Origin: Haladaptatus cibarius D43
GTDB lineage: Archaea > Halobacteriota > Halobacteria > Halobacteriales > Haladaptataceae
Direction: 5' to 3'
Length of the DNA stretch: 64,000 bases
NCBI RefSeq assembly: GCF_000710615.1
Contig: NZ_JDTH01000002.1
Location: forward strand, 1,852,082 to 1,916,081
Every line of letters begins with the position of its first letter. Positions within the stretch are counted from its first letter, which is position 1. Both the position numbers and the translations under genes were made by a program. The notes beneath the pieces are model-generated. The model ran no database searches and was not told the DNA's origin. It was given only the letters and a program-made list of their open reading frames with translations. Positions 51,885 through 61,821 of the stretch are shown here, one piece after another.

Positions 51885-52508
51885 ATGGAATCGGGGGAAG
51901 TGGCGATTTCGGTCGATGGCGTTCGACTGGAAGGGAATCTCGAAGTTCCGCAGGAAGCAACGGGAATCGTGATTTTTGCGCACGGCAGTGGAAGCAGTCG
52001 GAAGAGTCCGCGTAACAACTTCGTGGCCGAGCGACTGCGGGAGTTCGGTCTGGGAACGTTGCTGTTCGACTTGCTCACCGAAGAAGAAGACACCGTCTAC
52101 GAGAATCGGTTCGACATCGAACTGCTGACCGACCGACTCGTCGCGGCGACGGAGTGGGTCGAAAACCGTGCGGAGACAACAGAGTACCAACTGGGCTATT
52201 TCCGGTCGAGTACGGGAGCCGCCGCCGCGCTTCGTGCGGCGGCGCGCCACCCCGTCGGCGCAGTCGTTTCGCGCGGCGGGCGGGTTGACCTCGCAACAGC
52301 AGTGTTAGACGCGATGTCCGCGCCGACGCTGTTCGTCGTCGGCGCGGAGGACACGCAGGTACTCGAACTGAACCGGGAGGCATACGCGCAGTTGTCCTGC
52401 GAGAAGGAACTCGAAATCGTGGCGGGTGCGGGCCACCTGTTCTCCGAACCGGGGACGCTGGAGACGGTTGCGAACGTGACAGGCGAGTGGTTTGCGTCGA
52501 ATCTGTAG
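51885..52508 (+). CDS. Dienelactone-hydrolase-like alpha/beta hydrolase
   Basis: A 207-residue protein from ATG 51885. The core has GIVIFAHGSGSSRKSPRN (oxyanion region), GYFRSSTGAAAALRAA (nucleophile Ser in the SxG elbow), ALTLFVVGAEDTQV-like Asp strand and GAGHLFSEPG (catalytic His). The RSSTG nucleophile elbow differs slightly from the usual G-A-S-T-G. Related haloarchaeal genes are often fused to phosphoribosyltransferases; this one is stand-alone. The substrate is unknown. Confidence 0.8.
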   Translation: MESGEVAISVDGVRLEGNLEVPQEATGIVIFAHGSGSSRKSPRNNFVAERLREFGLGTLLFDLLTEEEDTVYENRFDIELLTDRLVAATEWVENRAETTEYQLGYFRSSTGAAAALRAAARHPVGAVVSRGGRVDLATAVLDAMSAPTLFVVGAEDTQVLELNREAYAQLSCEKELEIVAGAGHLFSEPGTLETVANVTGEWFASNL

Positions 52509-52727
52509 CTACGGGAGGAAAAGCGGGACGATTACCAGCAGCAAGCCGAGAAGGGTACAAAGCAGTCCGTAGGCTTGGTATCGAGCGATGCCGAACTCGG
52601 TGAGTTCGCCCGAAGAGGCGACGGCAACACTATGTCTGATTTCAAATGTTTTCTGTGGTCTTGTCGCTACAGCAACCCCAATCCCGAGGATCAGAAGCCC
52701 CACAAGTGTCGATTCGAGAACGACCAT
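52509..52727 (-). CDS. Small two-helix membrane protein
   Basis: A 72-residue protein: helix 1 (about 7-22, VGLLILGIGVAVA), a polar loop (TRPQKTFEIRH...GELTEFGIARYQ) and helix 2 (about 52-71). The layout, with a Pro plus aromatic/Arg motif just after helix 1 and a Tyr/Arg before helix 2, matches the 70-residue protein at 3758-3970, so both are probably one family. It is 40 bp downstream of another membrane-protein gene. Confidence 0.65.
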   Translation of the reverse strand: MVVLESTLVGLLILGIGVAVATRPQKTFEIRHSVAVASSGELTEFGIARYQAYGLLCTLLGLLLVIVPLFLP

Positions 52728-52767
52728 ACAACTCTTAACTATGATATTTAGACAAAAAGCTTACGGC

Positions 52768-53127
52768 CTAATATGCCGCATGCAAGACGGGCGTCATCGC
52801 ACTCACGCCGACCATCCAGCCAGCACCGATACTACCGATGACCGTCATCGCACGACGGGAGTCCGCCTCCGTCCAGTCCGAGTTCGAATCGAGTTGTTCG
52901 TTCATGTTTTCGATGGCCTCACCCGCGAACACCGAACCCGACCACCCGAGGAGGCCGATAGCGAACCCGAGCGCACCGAGTGCGAAGACGTTCGCGCTGG
53001 CGAACCGCACCGAATCGCCCAACAACACGGCGGCGAGGAGAGCAACAGCGCCCAACGCGAACCCGAGAAACCCGAACCGGGCGGCGAAGCGAGCGCGCGA
53101 AAAGAGCACCGCACCGAGGGAATCCAT
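52768..53127 (-). CDS. Conserved haloarchaeal membrane protein
   Basis: A 119-residue protein with hydrophobic segments at about 15-37, 46-66 and 95-117 and an acidic loop (NMNEQLDSNSDWTEADS). Its ATG shares a base with the TGA of the upstream permease (TGATG), so it is translated with the dipeptide transporter operon. It has no known ABC subunit features; it could be an accessory protein or an unrelated passenger. Confidence 0.65.
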   Translation of the reverse strand: MDSLGAVLFSRARFAARFGFLGFALGAVALLAAVLLGDSVRFASANVFALGALGFAIGLLGWSGSVFAGEAIENMNEQLDSNSDWTEADSRRAMTVIGSIGAGWMVGVSAMTPVLHAAY

Positions 53128-54089
53128 CAGTCTACCGTTTCACGCATGCGGGGGTCGAGTGCGTCGCGCATGCCGTCGCCGAGCAGGTTGAAGCCCAGCA
53201 CGGTCACGGCGAGGAACAGACCGGGGAAGAACGACCACCACCACTCGCCGGAGAGCAAGCCGTTTTCGACGCCGTTCGAAAGCATCAGCCCCCACGACGG
53301 AGTCCCCGCTTGCGCACCGAATCCGAGAAACGAGAGCGCCGCGAGGTCGATGATGGCCAGCCCGAAGTTGAGCGTACTCTGCACCGTGATGGGTGCGAGC
53401 GAGTTCGGCAGGATGTGCCGCACGAGCACCCGCGGGTCGGTTGCGCCGAGTGCGACCGTCGCGTCGATGTACTCGTCTTCGAGCACTTTCAGCGCCGCAC
53501 CGCGGACGACGCGGGCGAACCGCGGCGTGTACACGAGCGTCAGTGCGACGACTGCACGCCAGAGTCCCCAATCGTTCGGGAAGATGGCGACCAGCGCGAG
53601 CGCCAGCAAGAGCGCCGGGAACGCGAGCAGCACGTCCATCGTCCGCATGATGACGTTGTCGGTGAGGTCGCCGTAGTAGGCCGCCATGATGCCGAGTCCG
53701 ACGCCGAGAACCGTCGAGGCACCGACCGTGATGGTACCGTATTTCAGCGCCAGCCACGCACCGTACATGACGCGGGGAAAGATGTCACGGCTCTGGATGT
53801 CGGTTCCGAAGAGGTATTCACAGGAACCGAGCGAACCGACCGACCCCGAGAGCGACTGATGACCGCACGGCCCTTGCATCGACGGGGCGCTACCGAGTTG
53901 CGAGGTCGTGATTACCCCGAGGTCGAGGAACAACCTCGCGTAGAGGGCGATTGCCACCATCGAGAGGATGATGAACAGGCCGGCCACGGCGAGACGATTC
54001 GACAGAAGCTGTGAGAGGAACGGCGAGGCACGGAGTCGTTCGACGACTCCGCGCGTCTGCTGTTCTTCGGATTGTGATTGCGTACTCAT
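53127..54089 (-). CDS. dppC: Dipeptide/oligopeptide ABC transporter permease (DppC-like)
   Basis: A 320-residue permease with six hydrophobic segments. The N-terminal TM region is preceded by a cytoplasmic Gln-rich stretch. The EAA loop is seen as ALGATDPRVLVRHILPNSLAPI (EAA-x3-G-like). DppC-type family features are FGTDIQSRDIFPRVMYGA and GWGLMLSNG-like segments. It overlaps the DppB-like gene by 4 bases (ATGA). Confidence 0.9.
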   Translation of the reverse strand: MSTQSQSEEQQTRGVVERLRASPFLSQLLSNRLAVAGLFIILSMVAIALYARLFLDLGVITTSQLGSAPSMQGPCGHQSLSGSVGSLGSCEYLFGTDIQSRDIFPRVMYGAWLALKYGTITVGASTVLGVGLGIMAAYYGDLTDNVIMRTMDVLLAFPALLLALALVAIFPNDWGLWRAVVALTLVYTPRFARVVRGAALKVLEDEYIDATVALGATDPRVLVRHILPNSLAPITVQSTLNFGLAIIDLAALSFLGFGAQAGTPSWGLMLSNGVENGLLSGEWWWSFFPGLFLAVTVLGFNLLGDGMRDALDPRMRETVD

Positions 54090-55099
54090 TGTTCGATCCT
54101 CGGGTCGAGGTAGGAGTATGTGATGTCAACGCCGAGATTAACCAGCGTGAACAGGAGCGCGAATACCAGCACGGTACCTTGCACGACAGGGTAGTCACCG
54201 GCAGTGATGGCGTCCACCAGCAGTCGGCCGACGCCCGAGATACCGAACACGGTTTCGGTCAGCACCGCACCGCCGAGCAGTGAACCGAACTGAATACCGA
54301 TGACCGTAATCACCGGAATGAGCGCGTTCCGAAGGCCGTGTTTCATCAGGGTGATTTTGATTCCCTGCCCCTTGGCGCGCGCAGTTCGGATGTAATCCTG
54401 CCGGACGACTTCCAGCATCGACGAGCGCATCATCCGGGAGATGAGCGCCATCTGGTAGATGCCAAGAACGAGGCACGGCAAGAAGAGGTGCCGAATTGCG
54501 GATACGAACGCATCGAACTCAAGCACGAGCAGTGTGTCGAGCGTAATGAAACCGGTTATCGCCGGTATCGAATGCTCCGCCGCGATACGGCCGCTCGTCG
54601 GAAGGACGCCGAGCATCTGAGCGAACAGGAGGATGAGAAGCGGGCCGCTCCAGAAGATAGGCACGCTGATTCCCGTCAGTGCACCGACCCGCGTGAAGTG
54701 GTCGGTGAACGAGTTCTGTTTGACCGCGCTGATAATCCCCAGCGGGATACCTATCGAAACACCGATTATCTGGCCGATAATCGCCATCTCGATGGTTGTC
54801 GGGAGTTTGTCGCCCAGAATCGTGGTGACCGGAACGCCTCGCCGAAGGTTGTACGACTGACCCAAATCGAGCTTGAGGGTGTTGAAGAGGAACTCTCCGT
54901 ACTGCACCCATATCGGTTGGTCGAGTCCCAAGTCACGTTCTATCTGACGAACGAACTCCTCCGATGCGCGCTGACCGGCCATCGACCGCGCCGGGTTCCC
55001 CGGAGAAAGATGGAGAATTGCGAAAACGAACGTCGCAACGCCCAACAAAACCGGGATCAGCAACAGAATACGCTTTAGGAGAAAGCGCTTGCTAATCAT
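54086..55099 (-). CDS. dppB: Dipeptide/oligopeptide ABC transporter permease (DppB-like)
   Basis: A 337-residue permease with six hydrophobic segments. The N-terminus (LLKRILLLIPVLLGVATFVFAILHLSPGNPAR) is typical of DppB. The EAA-loop segment is YIRTARAKGQGIKITLMKHGLRNALIP. It forms the membrane channel with the DppC-like protein. It is 49 bp downstream of the binding-protein gene. Confidence 0.9.
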   Translation of the reverse strand: MISKRFLLKRILLLIPVLLGVATFVFAILHLSPGNPARSMAGQRASEEFVRQIERDLGLDQPIWVQYGEFLFNTLKLDLGQSYNLRRGVPVTTILGDKLPTTIEMAIIGQIIGVSIGIPLGIISAVKQNSFTDHFTRVGALTGISVPIFWSGPLLILLFAQMLGVLPTSGRIAAEHSIPAITGFITLDTLLVLEFDAFVSAIRHLFLPCLVLGIYQMALISRMMRSSMLEVVRQDYIRTARAKGQGIKITLMKHGLRNALIPVITVIGIQFGSLLGGAVLTETVFGISGVGRLLVDAITAGDYPVVQGTVLVFALLFTLVNLGVDITYSYLDPRIEQ

Positions 55100-55148
55100 T
55101 ATCCAAACGCATGCTATCGGTCACCAAAAAAGATGCGTTCTTCGGTCG

Positions 55149-56834
55149 TTATAGTTCAACCAAATTGAGGTACGGTCCGCTGATTGGCGCAAGCGTAAAG
55201 TTGCTCACGTCGTTGCTGACACCGCGAAGTTCCTCGGTGTGGGTGACGTACACCCACGGTGCTTCGTCGTGCGCGATTTTTCCGGCGTCTTTGTAGATTT
55301 GCTCGCGCTCGCTGTCGCCGTACTTCTTCTGTCCTTCCTCGATGAGGCTCATGAACTCGTTGTTCGCCCACGCGGCGTTGTTGCTCGTGTTGTTCATGTC
55401 TTCCCACGCCATCCAATCTTGGTCTTCGGAGGCTTCGACGCCGTCTTTCGGTTGTGGGTGGAGCAGTGCGTAGTAGAAGTTGTCCGGGTCACCGTTGTCG
55501 GTCATCCAACCGAGGAAACAGGCGTCGTGTTTACCCTCGGACGTGTAGGTGAGGTACGGGTCCCACACCTGTTCGTTGACGGTGACTTCGATGCCGATTT
55601 CTTGGAGGTTCGAACGAACCGTGTCCGCCGTCTGAACGGGTGACGGGAAGTACGGACGCGGGTTGTTCATCGTCGACAGTTCGAACGAGAAGCCGTCGGC
55701 GTAGTCCGTCTGGTTGAGGAGTTCTTGGGCTTTCTCCGGGTTGTACGGGTACGGGTCAAGACTGTCGTTGTAGCCCATGACTCCCGGTGGAATCGGCTGA
55801 CTCGACTGGACGGCGAGTCCCTCGTAGATGTTCTCCACGATGGCTTCCGTGTTGATGGCGTGGCTGATAGCCTTTCGGACGTTCTTGTCGCGGAACGCTT
55901 CGACGCGCGACATGTTGAACGCCATGTATCCGACGTTCAGGCCTTCCGTCCGTTCGAGCGTGACGCCGTCGCCACCCTCAATCTGCTTCGCCTGTTGTGC
56001 GCCGAGGCCGTCAACAATCTGGGATTCTCCGGAGAGGAGTCGCTGTGCGCGAGTACCGTTGTCCTGAACGCCGTCGAAGACTACTTCATTCACATTGGGC
56101 GCGTCGCCCCAGTAGTCGCCGTTCGCCGTGAGTCGGATGCGGCCTTGGTTCGTGTTCCAGTTGTCCAGTTCGAACGGGCCGGTGCCGACCGGCTTGCTGG
56201 CAATCTGGCCGCCGCTCTCTTGGATTTGTTTCTTCGAGAGCACCGCGAGTGCGAATACGGCAAGGTTGGCGAGGAACGGCGCGTATCGCTCCCCGAGTTC
56301 GAACTTCAGCGTGTAATCGCCGTCGGCACTCACATTGTTGACCTTGCCGAGCAGGTAATTACCGTAGATGGACGCGTTTCCTTTTCCATCGTAGTGGTTG
56401 TCGATGTAGTGTTCCGAGTCCTCCTTGAGGAATCTGTCGTAGGTTGCGAGAAAGTCGTCTGCGGTGAAATCCTCGCCGTTGTGGAATTTTGCGTCCTCGC
56501 GGAGTTGGAGCGTCGCCGTCTGGCCGTCGAGGTTGAAATCCGTCGCAAGACCTTCGGTGAGCGCGGTTTCTCCGGGCTTGAAGTGGATGAGGCGGTCGAA
56601 AATCTGGTTCATCACCTTCGCGTCCTCACCGCTGGTCGTCGCCTGCGGGTCGAGCGAACTGGAGTCACTCCCACGCGCGTAGGAGAGCAGTCCACCGCCG
56701 TTGCCGTCGCCATCGCCGTTTCCGTCGTCTCCTTCGTCGCCGCCGAGACAACCGGCGAGCGATGCGGCGGCGGCCGCTCCGCCCGCCGCTTTGAGGAAAC
56801 TACGTCTGTCTGTTACATTGTTTCGTGACGCCAT
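55149..56834 (-). CDS. Peptide ABC transporter substrate-binding lipoprotein
   Basis: A 561-residue family 5 solute-binding protein. Tat lipoprotein signal: DRRSFLKAAGGAAAAASLAGC, with a Cys at the lipobox and a Gly/Asp linker after it. The two-lobed SBP_bac_5 domain follows (LDPQATTSGEDAKVMNQIFDRLIHF; FDPYLTYTSEGKHDACFLGWMTDNGDPDNF). It binds peptides or nickel-type ligands outside the cell and delivers them to the DppB/DppC-like channel. Confidence 0.9.
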   Translation of the reverse strand: MASRNNVTDRRSFLKAAGGAAAAASLAGCLGGDEGDDGNGDGDGNGGGLLSYARGSDSSSLDPQATTSGEDAKVMNQIFDRLIHFKPGETALTEGLATDFNLDGQTATLQLREDAKFHNGEDFTADDFLATYDRFLKEDSEHYIDNHYDGKGNASIYGNYLLGKVNNVSADGDYTLKFELGERYAPFLANLAVFALAVLSKKQIQESGGQIASKPVGTGPFELDNWNTNQGRIRLTANGDYWGDAPNVNEVVFDGVQDNGTRAQRLLSGESQIVDGLGAQQAKQIEGGDGVTLERTEGLNVGYMAFNMSRVEAFRDKNVRKAISHAINTEAIVENIYEGLAVQSSQPIPPGVMGYNDSLDPYPYNPEKAQELLNQTDYADGFSFELSTMNNPRPYFPSPVQTADTVRSNLQEIGIEVTVNEQVWDPYLTYTSEGKHDACFLGWMTDNGDPDNFYYALLHPQPKDGVEASEDQDWMAWEDMNNTSNNAAWANNEFMSLIEEGQKKYGDSEREQIYKDAGKIAHDEAPWVYVTHTEELRGVSNDVSNFTLAPISGPYLNLVEL

Positions 56835-57117
56835 ACGTCACAGTGTTTCTATGTTCCATATAAACATACCGAACCGATAGTAGAATATATTCATATGGAT
56901 CAACACATAATACGTCGTGAAAGTGATTAGTAGTCGGTGATTTATCTTTCGAGTTCAAAATAAGCCGCCGAAATTCCACTTTTGGCAACGGTATGAAATC
57001 TTTGATGCGCCACGTTAGTTTTGGATTCGGTCGCGGATGGGGTGATAAAATCAATCAGACTACCCGAGTATTGTCACCACATTCGGGCAAAAATACACAA
57101 AGGTACACGAAATCCAG

Positions 57118-59574
57118 CTATTCGGGTTGGTCGTAGAGATGGCACGCCGAGGGGTGTGCGCTGTTCTGTAGCACTGGACTGTTGTGTTCGCAGATGCTCG
57201 TGAAGTTTTCACGGAGGAGCGACTCGGCAGACTCCCAATCGCCGTTTTCGAGATGGTCGAACGATTGTTCGACTATCTCGCGGGGTTCGCCCGTCGGTTC
57301 GGTGTCGAACAGGCGACTCCAGAGGACGGCGCGGAAGGAACCGCTAGCCACCGACCCACCGTCGGTTGCGGTCGCTTCCTGCACTGGAGCGGTGCCTTCC
57401 GCTGCCTGCTCGCGCACGGAGTCGAGGTTGATGGAGCGGTCTTCGACCCGTTCGCGGTAATCCATCACTTCGCGGAACGCCCGCTGGTCGATGTCCATGC
57501 CTTCCGGCGGGATGATTTTCGGACAACGGGTTCGGAAGTGACAGCCACTCGGCGGGTCGATTGGCGACGGAACGTCGCCTTCGAGGATGATTCGGTCGTC
57601 GGTGTCCGCTCGCGGGTCGGGTTCCGGAATCGCCGAGAGGAGCGCCTGCGTGTAGGGGTGTTTCGGGTCGGCAAACAGTTCGTCGGTGTCCGCGACTTCC
57701 ACGATTTCGCCGAGGTACATCACCGCGATGCGGTCTGAGATGTGGCGAACCACGGAGAGGTCGTGCGCGATGAACAGATAGGTCAACCCGAACTCCTCCT
57801 GCAAATCTTCCAGCAAGTTGATGATTTGGGCCTGCACGGACACGTCCAGCGCAGAAACCGGTTCGTCGGCGACGATGAAGTCGGGGTCAACCGCCAGTGC
57901 GCGGGCGATGCCGACGCGCTGGCGCTGACCGCCCGAAATTTCGTGGGGATAACGGTCGCGCTGACCCGGTTCCAGACCGACGTTCTCCATCAGTTCGGTA
58001 ACGCGCTCGTCGCGGTTACCTTTCGCAAGGCCATGGATTTTTAGCGGTTCGGCGATGGTTTGTTCGACCGTCATCCGCGGGTCAAGACTGGACAGCGGGT
58101 CTTGGAAAATCATCTGCATGTCTTTTCGTGTCTCGCGGAGTTCCGTGCTGTCCAACCCGCCGAGGTCGGTTCCCGCGAAGACGACGCGCCCGTCCGTCAG
58201 CTGTTCGAGGCGCAAGAGCGAGCGACCGGCGGTCGATTTACCACACCCAGATTCGCCGACGAGGCCGAGCGTCTCGCCCTCGTAGATGTCGAAAGAGATG
58301 CCATCGACCGCTTTCACGCTCTGATTCTCCTTTGCGAGCCACTTGTCGAGGAAATCGTCCGCCCGGGAATAGTGTTTTTTCAGTTGGTCAACCGTCACCA
58401 GCGATTCGCCGGTTTCGTGTCCTTCGGTCGAAATACTCTCGTGTTCCTCGATGTACTCTTGCTCCTCGAAATCTTCGAGAACGCATTTCGCGCGATGGTC
58501 AACGCCGTCCGGGCCGTGTTGAAGACTCGGAATTTCGCCCTGCGTACACTCCGGTTTCGCCCACGGACAGCGCGGCGCGAAGTGACACCCTTCGGGCATG
58601 TCGATGAGGTCGGGAACGTTGCCGTCGATTGGCGTCAGGCGCTCTTTGTCCTCGCGCGGGATGGATTCGAGCAGCGCGTAGGTGTAGGGGTGGCTCGGAT
58701 TGTGGAAAATCTCGTCAACCGGGCCGACTTCCACGAGGTCGCCCGCATACATTACCGCAACGCGGTCACAGGTTTCGGCGACGACGCCGAGGTCGTGCGT
58801 AATCATGAACACGGACATGCCCAGTTCGTCCTGCAAATCGTTGATGAGGTCGAGAATCTGGGCCTGAATCGTCACGTCCAGCGCGGTCGTCGGTTCGTCC
58901 GCGATGAGCAGTTTCGGTTTGCAGGCGAGCGCGATGGCGATGAGGACGCGCTGGCGCATCCCGCCGGAGAACTCGTGTGGGTACTCCTCGACGCGGGATT
59001 CTGGCTCGGAAATCCCGACTTCCTGCAGGATGTCGATGGTGTCCTGGAGGAGGTCTTCGTCCATGCTGTCATCACCGAGTTTCGGCGCGATTTCACGAAC
59101 CGCGTTCCACCAGTTGTCGTTTCGTTTGCCCTCGTACTGGTGGAGTCGCAGACTTTCCGCGACTTGCTCGCCCACGGTCAGCGCGGGATTGAGCGAGGTC
59201 ATCGGGTCTTGGAAAATCATCCCCATTTCGCCACCCCGGATGTCTCGCATGACGGGTTCGGGAGCGTTCATGAAGTCGATGTAGCCCTCGTCGGGGAACA
59301 CGAACTTTCCGACGCCTTCCGGGTACTTATCCGCGAACTCGGAAGCGATGTCCTCGTCTTGGAACTTGATGTCGCCGGAGACGACTTCGCCCGGGTCGTC
59401 GATGAGTTGCATCGCGGAGAGCGCGGTGACGCTCTTTCCCGACCCCGATTCGCCGACGAGTCCGACCGTCTCACCCTCGCGGATGGTCAGTTCGAAGTCG
59501 TCCACCGCCTTGACCGTTCCCCGCTCCGTGTGGAACTGCGTCTTGAGATTCGAGATGGACAGTAAATCGGTCAC
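57118..59574 (-). CDS. Fused two-domain dipeptide ABC transporter ATPase (DppD-DppF type)
   Basis: An 818-residue polypeptide with two full ATPases. Domain 1 has Walker A GESGSGKS (about 41-48), signature SGGMRQRV and Walker [13 protein letters not shown], and ends with the oligopeptide-type Cys motif [15 protein letters not shown]. Domain 2 (from about 395) has Walker [10 protein letters not shown] near 439, [21 protein letters not shown] and [10 protein letters not shown]. These are normally separate DppD and DppF genes; here a linker of about 70 residues joins them, so one chain makes the ATPase heterodimer. It is upstream of the binding-protein gene with a 283-bp gap that could hold a second promoter. 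Confidence 0.9.
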   Translation of the reverse strand: MTDLLSISNLKTQFHTERGTVKAVDDFELTIREGETVGLVGESGSGKSVTALSAMQLIDDPGEVVSGDIKFQDEDIASEFADKYPEGVGKFVFPDEGYIDFMNAPEPVMRDIRGGEMGMIFQDPMTSLNPALTVGEQVAESLRLHQYEGKRNDNWWNAVREIAPKLGDDSMDEDLLQDTIDILQEVGISEPESRVEEYPHEFSGGMRQRVLIAIALACKPKLLIADEPTTALDVTIQAQILDLINDLQDELGMSVFMITHDLGVVAETCDRVAVMYAGDLVEVGPVDEIFHNPSHPYTYALLESIPREDKERLTPIDGNVPDLIDMPEGCHFAPRCPWAKPECTQGEIPSLQHGPDGVDHRAKCVLEDFEEQEYIEEHESISTEGHETGESLVTVDQLKKHYSRADDFLDKWLAKENQSVKAVDGISFDIYEGETLGLVGESGCGKSTAGRSLLRLEQLTDGRVVFAGTDLGGLDSTELRETRKDMQMIFQDPLSSLDPRMTVEQTIAEPLKIHGLAKGNRDERVTELMENVGLEPGQRDRYPHEISGGQRQRVGIARALAVDPDFIVADEPVSALDVSVQAQIINLLEDLQEEFGLTYLFIAHDLSVVRHISDRIAVMYLGEIVEVADTDELFADPKHPYTQALLSAIPEPDPRADTDDRIILEGDVPSPIDPPSGCHFRTRCPKIIPPEGMDIDQRAFREVMDYRERVEDRSINLDSVREQAAEGTAPVQEATATDGGSVASGSFRAVLWSRLFDTEPTGEPREIVEQSFDHLENGDWESAESLLRENFTSICEHNSPVLQNSAHPSACHLYDQPE

Positions 59575-59700
59575 AGTTACGCGGGTATCCTTTTCCTGTT
59601 AGCAAAAATCGTTCGGTTGTATGTAGCACGCGGCATACGAACGAGGAAAGCGGCCATCGACGAAGGAAGGTTGTTGTCTAGGCGGAGTGTGCAGGACAGT

Positions 59701-60156
59701 ATGAAACGGGTATCCGAATTGTATTCCCCGAAATCAGTGGCGGAGTACACGCTGGACGACGACAGACTCGTGGAAGTCGAAGACGAATGGTTGCGGCTTT
59801 CGGCGGACAGGGAGGCCGTCGAATTTGGGCGGACGATTACGGTCACGATAGAGAATGTTTCCGAGAGAGAAGTAATCGTTAGCCCAGAACACCCGTTTAC
59901 ACTTTTGGAAGAAACCAAATCCGGATGGGTAGAACTCGTCGGGACAACAGCGAACGGCGTTCCGTTGGCGGCATTAGCTCTGTCCCCGGGTAGTTCGGAA
60001 GCCATAGAACTACCGATAAGACGGGATGCAGTCGCCGATTTCGGGACGTACGGTCTCCTTCGAGAACTCTCGCCGGGACAACACCGATTCGTCTATCTTG
60101 GTTCGAATCCGTACCTGTGCATCGATTTCGAGATAAAACCGAGCGAAAAACAGTAG
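59701..60156 (+). CDS. Hypothetical protein with Ig-like beta domain
   Basis: A 151-residue protein from ATG 59701. After VSELYSPKSVAEYTLDDDRLVEVEDEWLRL comes a beta-rich segment (EFGRTITVTIENVSEREVIVSPEHPFTLLEE ... GQHRFVYLG) of the sort seen in Ig-like/transglutaminase-associated folds. There is no signal peptide. Coding is supported by composition; no function can be assigned. An upstream in-frame TTG (59617) would lengthen it without a protein-like start. Confidence 0.6.
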   Translation: MKRVSELYSPKSVAEYTLDDDRLVEVEDEWLRLSADREAVEFGRTITVTIENVSEREVIVSPEHPFTLLEETKSGWVELVGTTANGVPLAALALSPGSSEAIELPIRRDAVADFGTYGLLRELSPGQHRFVYLGSNPYLCIDFEIKPSEKQ

Positions 60157-60163
60157 TCTGGAA

Positions 60164-60688
60164 TTACAACCGCAACACCATCTCCAACTCGAAACTCTCC
60201 GCGTCGGCGGTGTCGAATCCGACGTTCCGGTAGAGGTTCACGGCGGCGCGGTTCCAGCGTTCGACCGTGAGCCACACTTTATCGACATCCTGCTGTCGTC
60301 CGTAGCCGAGTAGTGTGCGAATGAGGTGTGATCCGATTCCCGCGCGCTGGTAGTCCTGATGAACGAAGATGGCGAGTTCGTAGGCGGAGTCACCGTCCGG
60401 AACGAGGGTCGCGTGGCCCGCAATTTCGTCGCCGTGCCACGCGACCACGTTGTAGCCGTCGCCGTCGGTCAGGGTCTCGACCCAATTTCGGACTCGTGAC
60501 TCCGTGGCCGGGGGAATCCCCTGTGCGCGGTCGGCGGGGTCGAAATCGGAGTACATCGCCACGAGCGGTTCCACGTCGTCTTCGAACGCTCGGATTTCTA
60601 TCTCGCGCTCCTCACGGTCGTTGAACGAAAGCGGCGGTTCCGGAAACGGCCCTGCGGGTTCGTCCGGAAAACGTCGATGGTCGTTCAT
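60164..60688 (-). CDS. GNAT family N-acetyltransferase
   Basis: A 174-residue acetyltransferase. Motif A is seen as IFVHQDYQRAGIGSHLIRTLL (QRAGIG acetyl-CoA loop) and the C-terminal strand as RWNRAAVNLYRNVGFD. The acceptor is unknown. Its ATG overlaps the stop of the UspA gene upstream (60685-60688), so the two are co-translated. Confidence 0.87.
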   Translation of the reverse strand: MNDHRRFPDEPAGPFPEPPLSFNDREEREIEIRAFEDDVEPLVAMYSDFDPADRAQGIPPATESRVRNWVETLTDGDGYNVVAWHGDEIAGHATLVPDGDSAYELAIFVHQDYQRAGIGSHLIRTLLGYGRQQDVDKVWLTVERWNRAAVNLYRNVGFDTADAESFELEMVLRL

Positions 60689-61053
60689 CGTACCAGTTTC
60701 ACCGAGACGTGGGAGTTCAACAGGACGAACTCGGCGATGTGGCCGAGTCGAATTTTCCCCATCGGACTGCGCTGGCCGCCGCCGAGAACGATTTGGTCGT
60801 AGCCCTCGCTTTCGGCGATGTCGAGCAGTCGGCTTCCAGGGTCACCCGACACGTCGCGTACTGTCGCGTCTAAGTCGGCGTCCGCGAGCACGGTTTCGAC
60901 CTTCTCGCCGATTTCGTCCTTCGTCCGGTCGCTCTCCGGATTGTCGAGGACGGCGACCGTCAGGTCGTCGTCCGCGAGAACGGCGCGCGATACCGTCTGT
61001 TCCAGTGCGGTGAAAGAGTCTTCACTTCCACCGATTCCCAACAATACTTTCAT
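60685..61053 (-). CDS. Universal stress protein (UspA family)
   Basis: A 122-residue protein from ATG 61053 (MKVLLGIGGSEDSFTALEQTV). The C-terminus has YDQIVLGGGQRSPMGKIRLGHIAEFVLLNSHVSVKLVR, a variant of the ATP-binding G-x2-G-x9-G-(S/T) motif in which the last position is altered, so nucleotide binding is uncertain. It is co-translated with a GNAT gene, which may modify the stress protein or simply share its regulation. Confidence 0.85.
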   Translation of the reverse strand: MKVLLGIGGSEDSFTALEQTVSRAVLADDDLTVAVLDNPESDRTKDEIGEKVETVLADADLDATVRDVSGDPGSRLLDIAESEGYDQIVLGGGQRSPMGKIRLGHIAEFVLLNSHVSVKLVR

Positions 61054-61137
61054 ACTACCCCCATGCCCGGCATCTGCCAAAACAGTTGGGTGCGATACTG
61101 CGATACGCTTTTGCACCCCGCTCGGTAACGACGGCGT

Positions 61138-61821
61138 ATGTCAAACGACCCCTCCCCGCCGGAACGCGACACGGAGGACTCGAACGAGATGGGCGAAGCG
61201 GACGAAATGAACGAGCCGAACGGAATTAGTGATACGGACGAAAATACAGAATCAAGCGCGCAAGGAGCGGAATCCGCGGATTCCGCTCCCGAACTCCCGC
61301 CGGACGTACAAAAATATGCGCGGTTCAAGAAGATGGACGGCGCGGAGTACGACCGCGTCAACGAGTTCCTGCGCGACCGGACGTATATCACCGCGCGCGA
61401 GTGGGCAATCGCTCGACTCTGTGCAGATTTCAGAACCGAAACGGGCGTCGAGATGACGAAGATTGGCAACAACCTGCCGTATCTCATCCCGTTCATGACC
61501 GACACCTACACCCCGCAGGCGGTCAATCAAGCGCGGTCTGCGTTCGAGGATAAAGTCAGGAAAGCGGGTGCGACGTTCCTCTACGGCGCGATGTCCGGGT
61601 TTTTCACCGCCGAGGAACTGGACGACGTGATGTACGAAGTGACCGAGGTGGCGAAGTTCCTTCTCGAAGTCGAGGGCGTTGATCTCTCGGTTGACGACGA
61701 ACTCGCCGCCGAAGACCGAATTTCGGACGTGATGCGCGAAGTGCGCGAATCAAGCGAGCAGTTGCGCCACGACGAGATGGAGTGTCCGCACTGCGGCCAC
61801 GAAATCGGCGAAAACGAGTAA
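61138..61821 (+). CDS. DUF5806 family protein
   Basis: A 227-residue haloarchaeal protein. The first 55 residues are a disordered acidic stretch, followed by the conserved core KYARFKKMDGAEYDRVNEFLRDRTYITAREWAIARLC and GAMSGFFTAEELDDVMYEVTEV. The C-terminus carries a half zinc ribbon CPHCGH. The match is to DUF5806. The predicted all-helical core and CxxC suggest a nucleic-acid-associated role, but this is inference. It converges with the next gene with no gap. Confidence 0.8.
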   Translation: MSNDPSPPERDTEDSNEMGEADEMNEPNGISDTDENTESSAQGAESADSAPELPPDVQKYARFKKMDGAEYDRVNEFLRDRTYITAREWAIARLCADFRTETGVEMTKIGNNLPYLIPFMTDTYTPQAVNQARSAFEDKVRKAGATFLYGAMSGFFTAEELDDVMYEVTEVAKFLLEVEGVDLSVDDELAAEDRISDVMREVRESSEQLRHDEMECPHCGHEIGENE

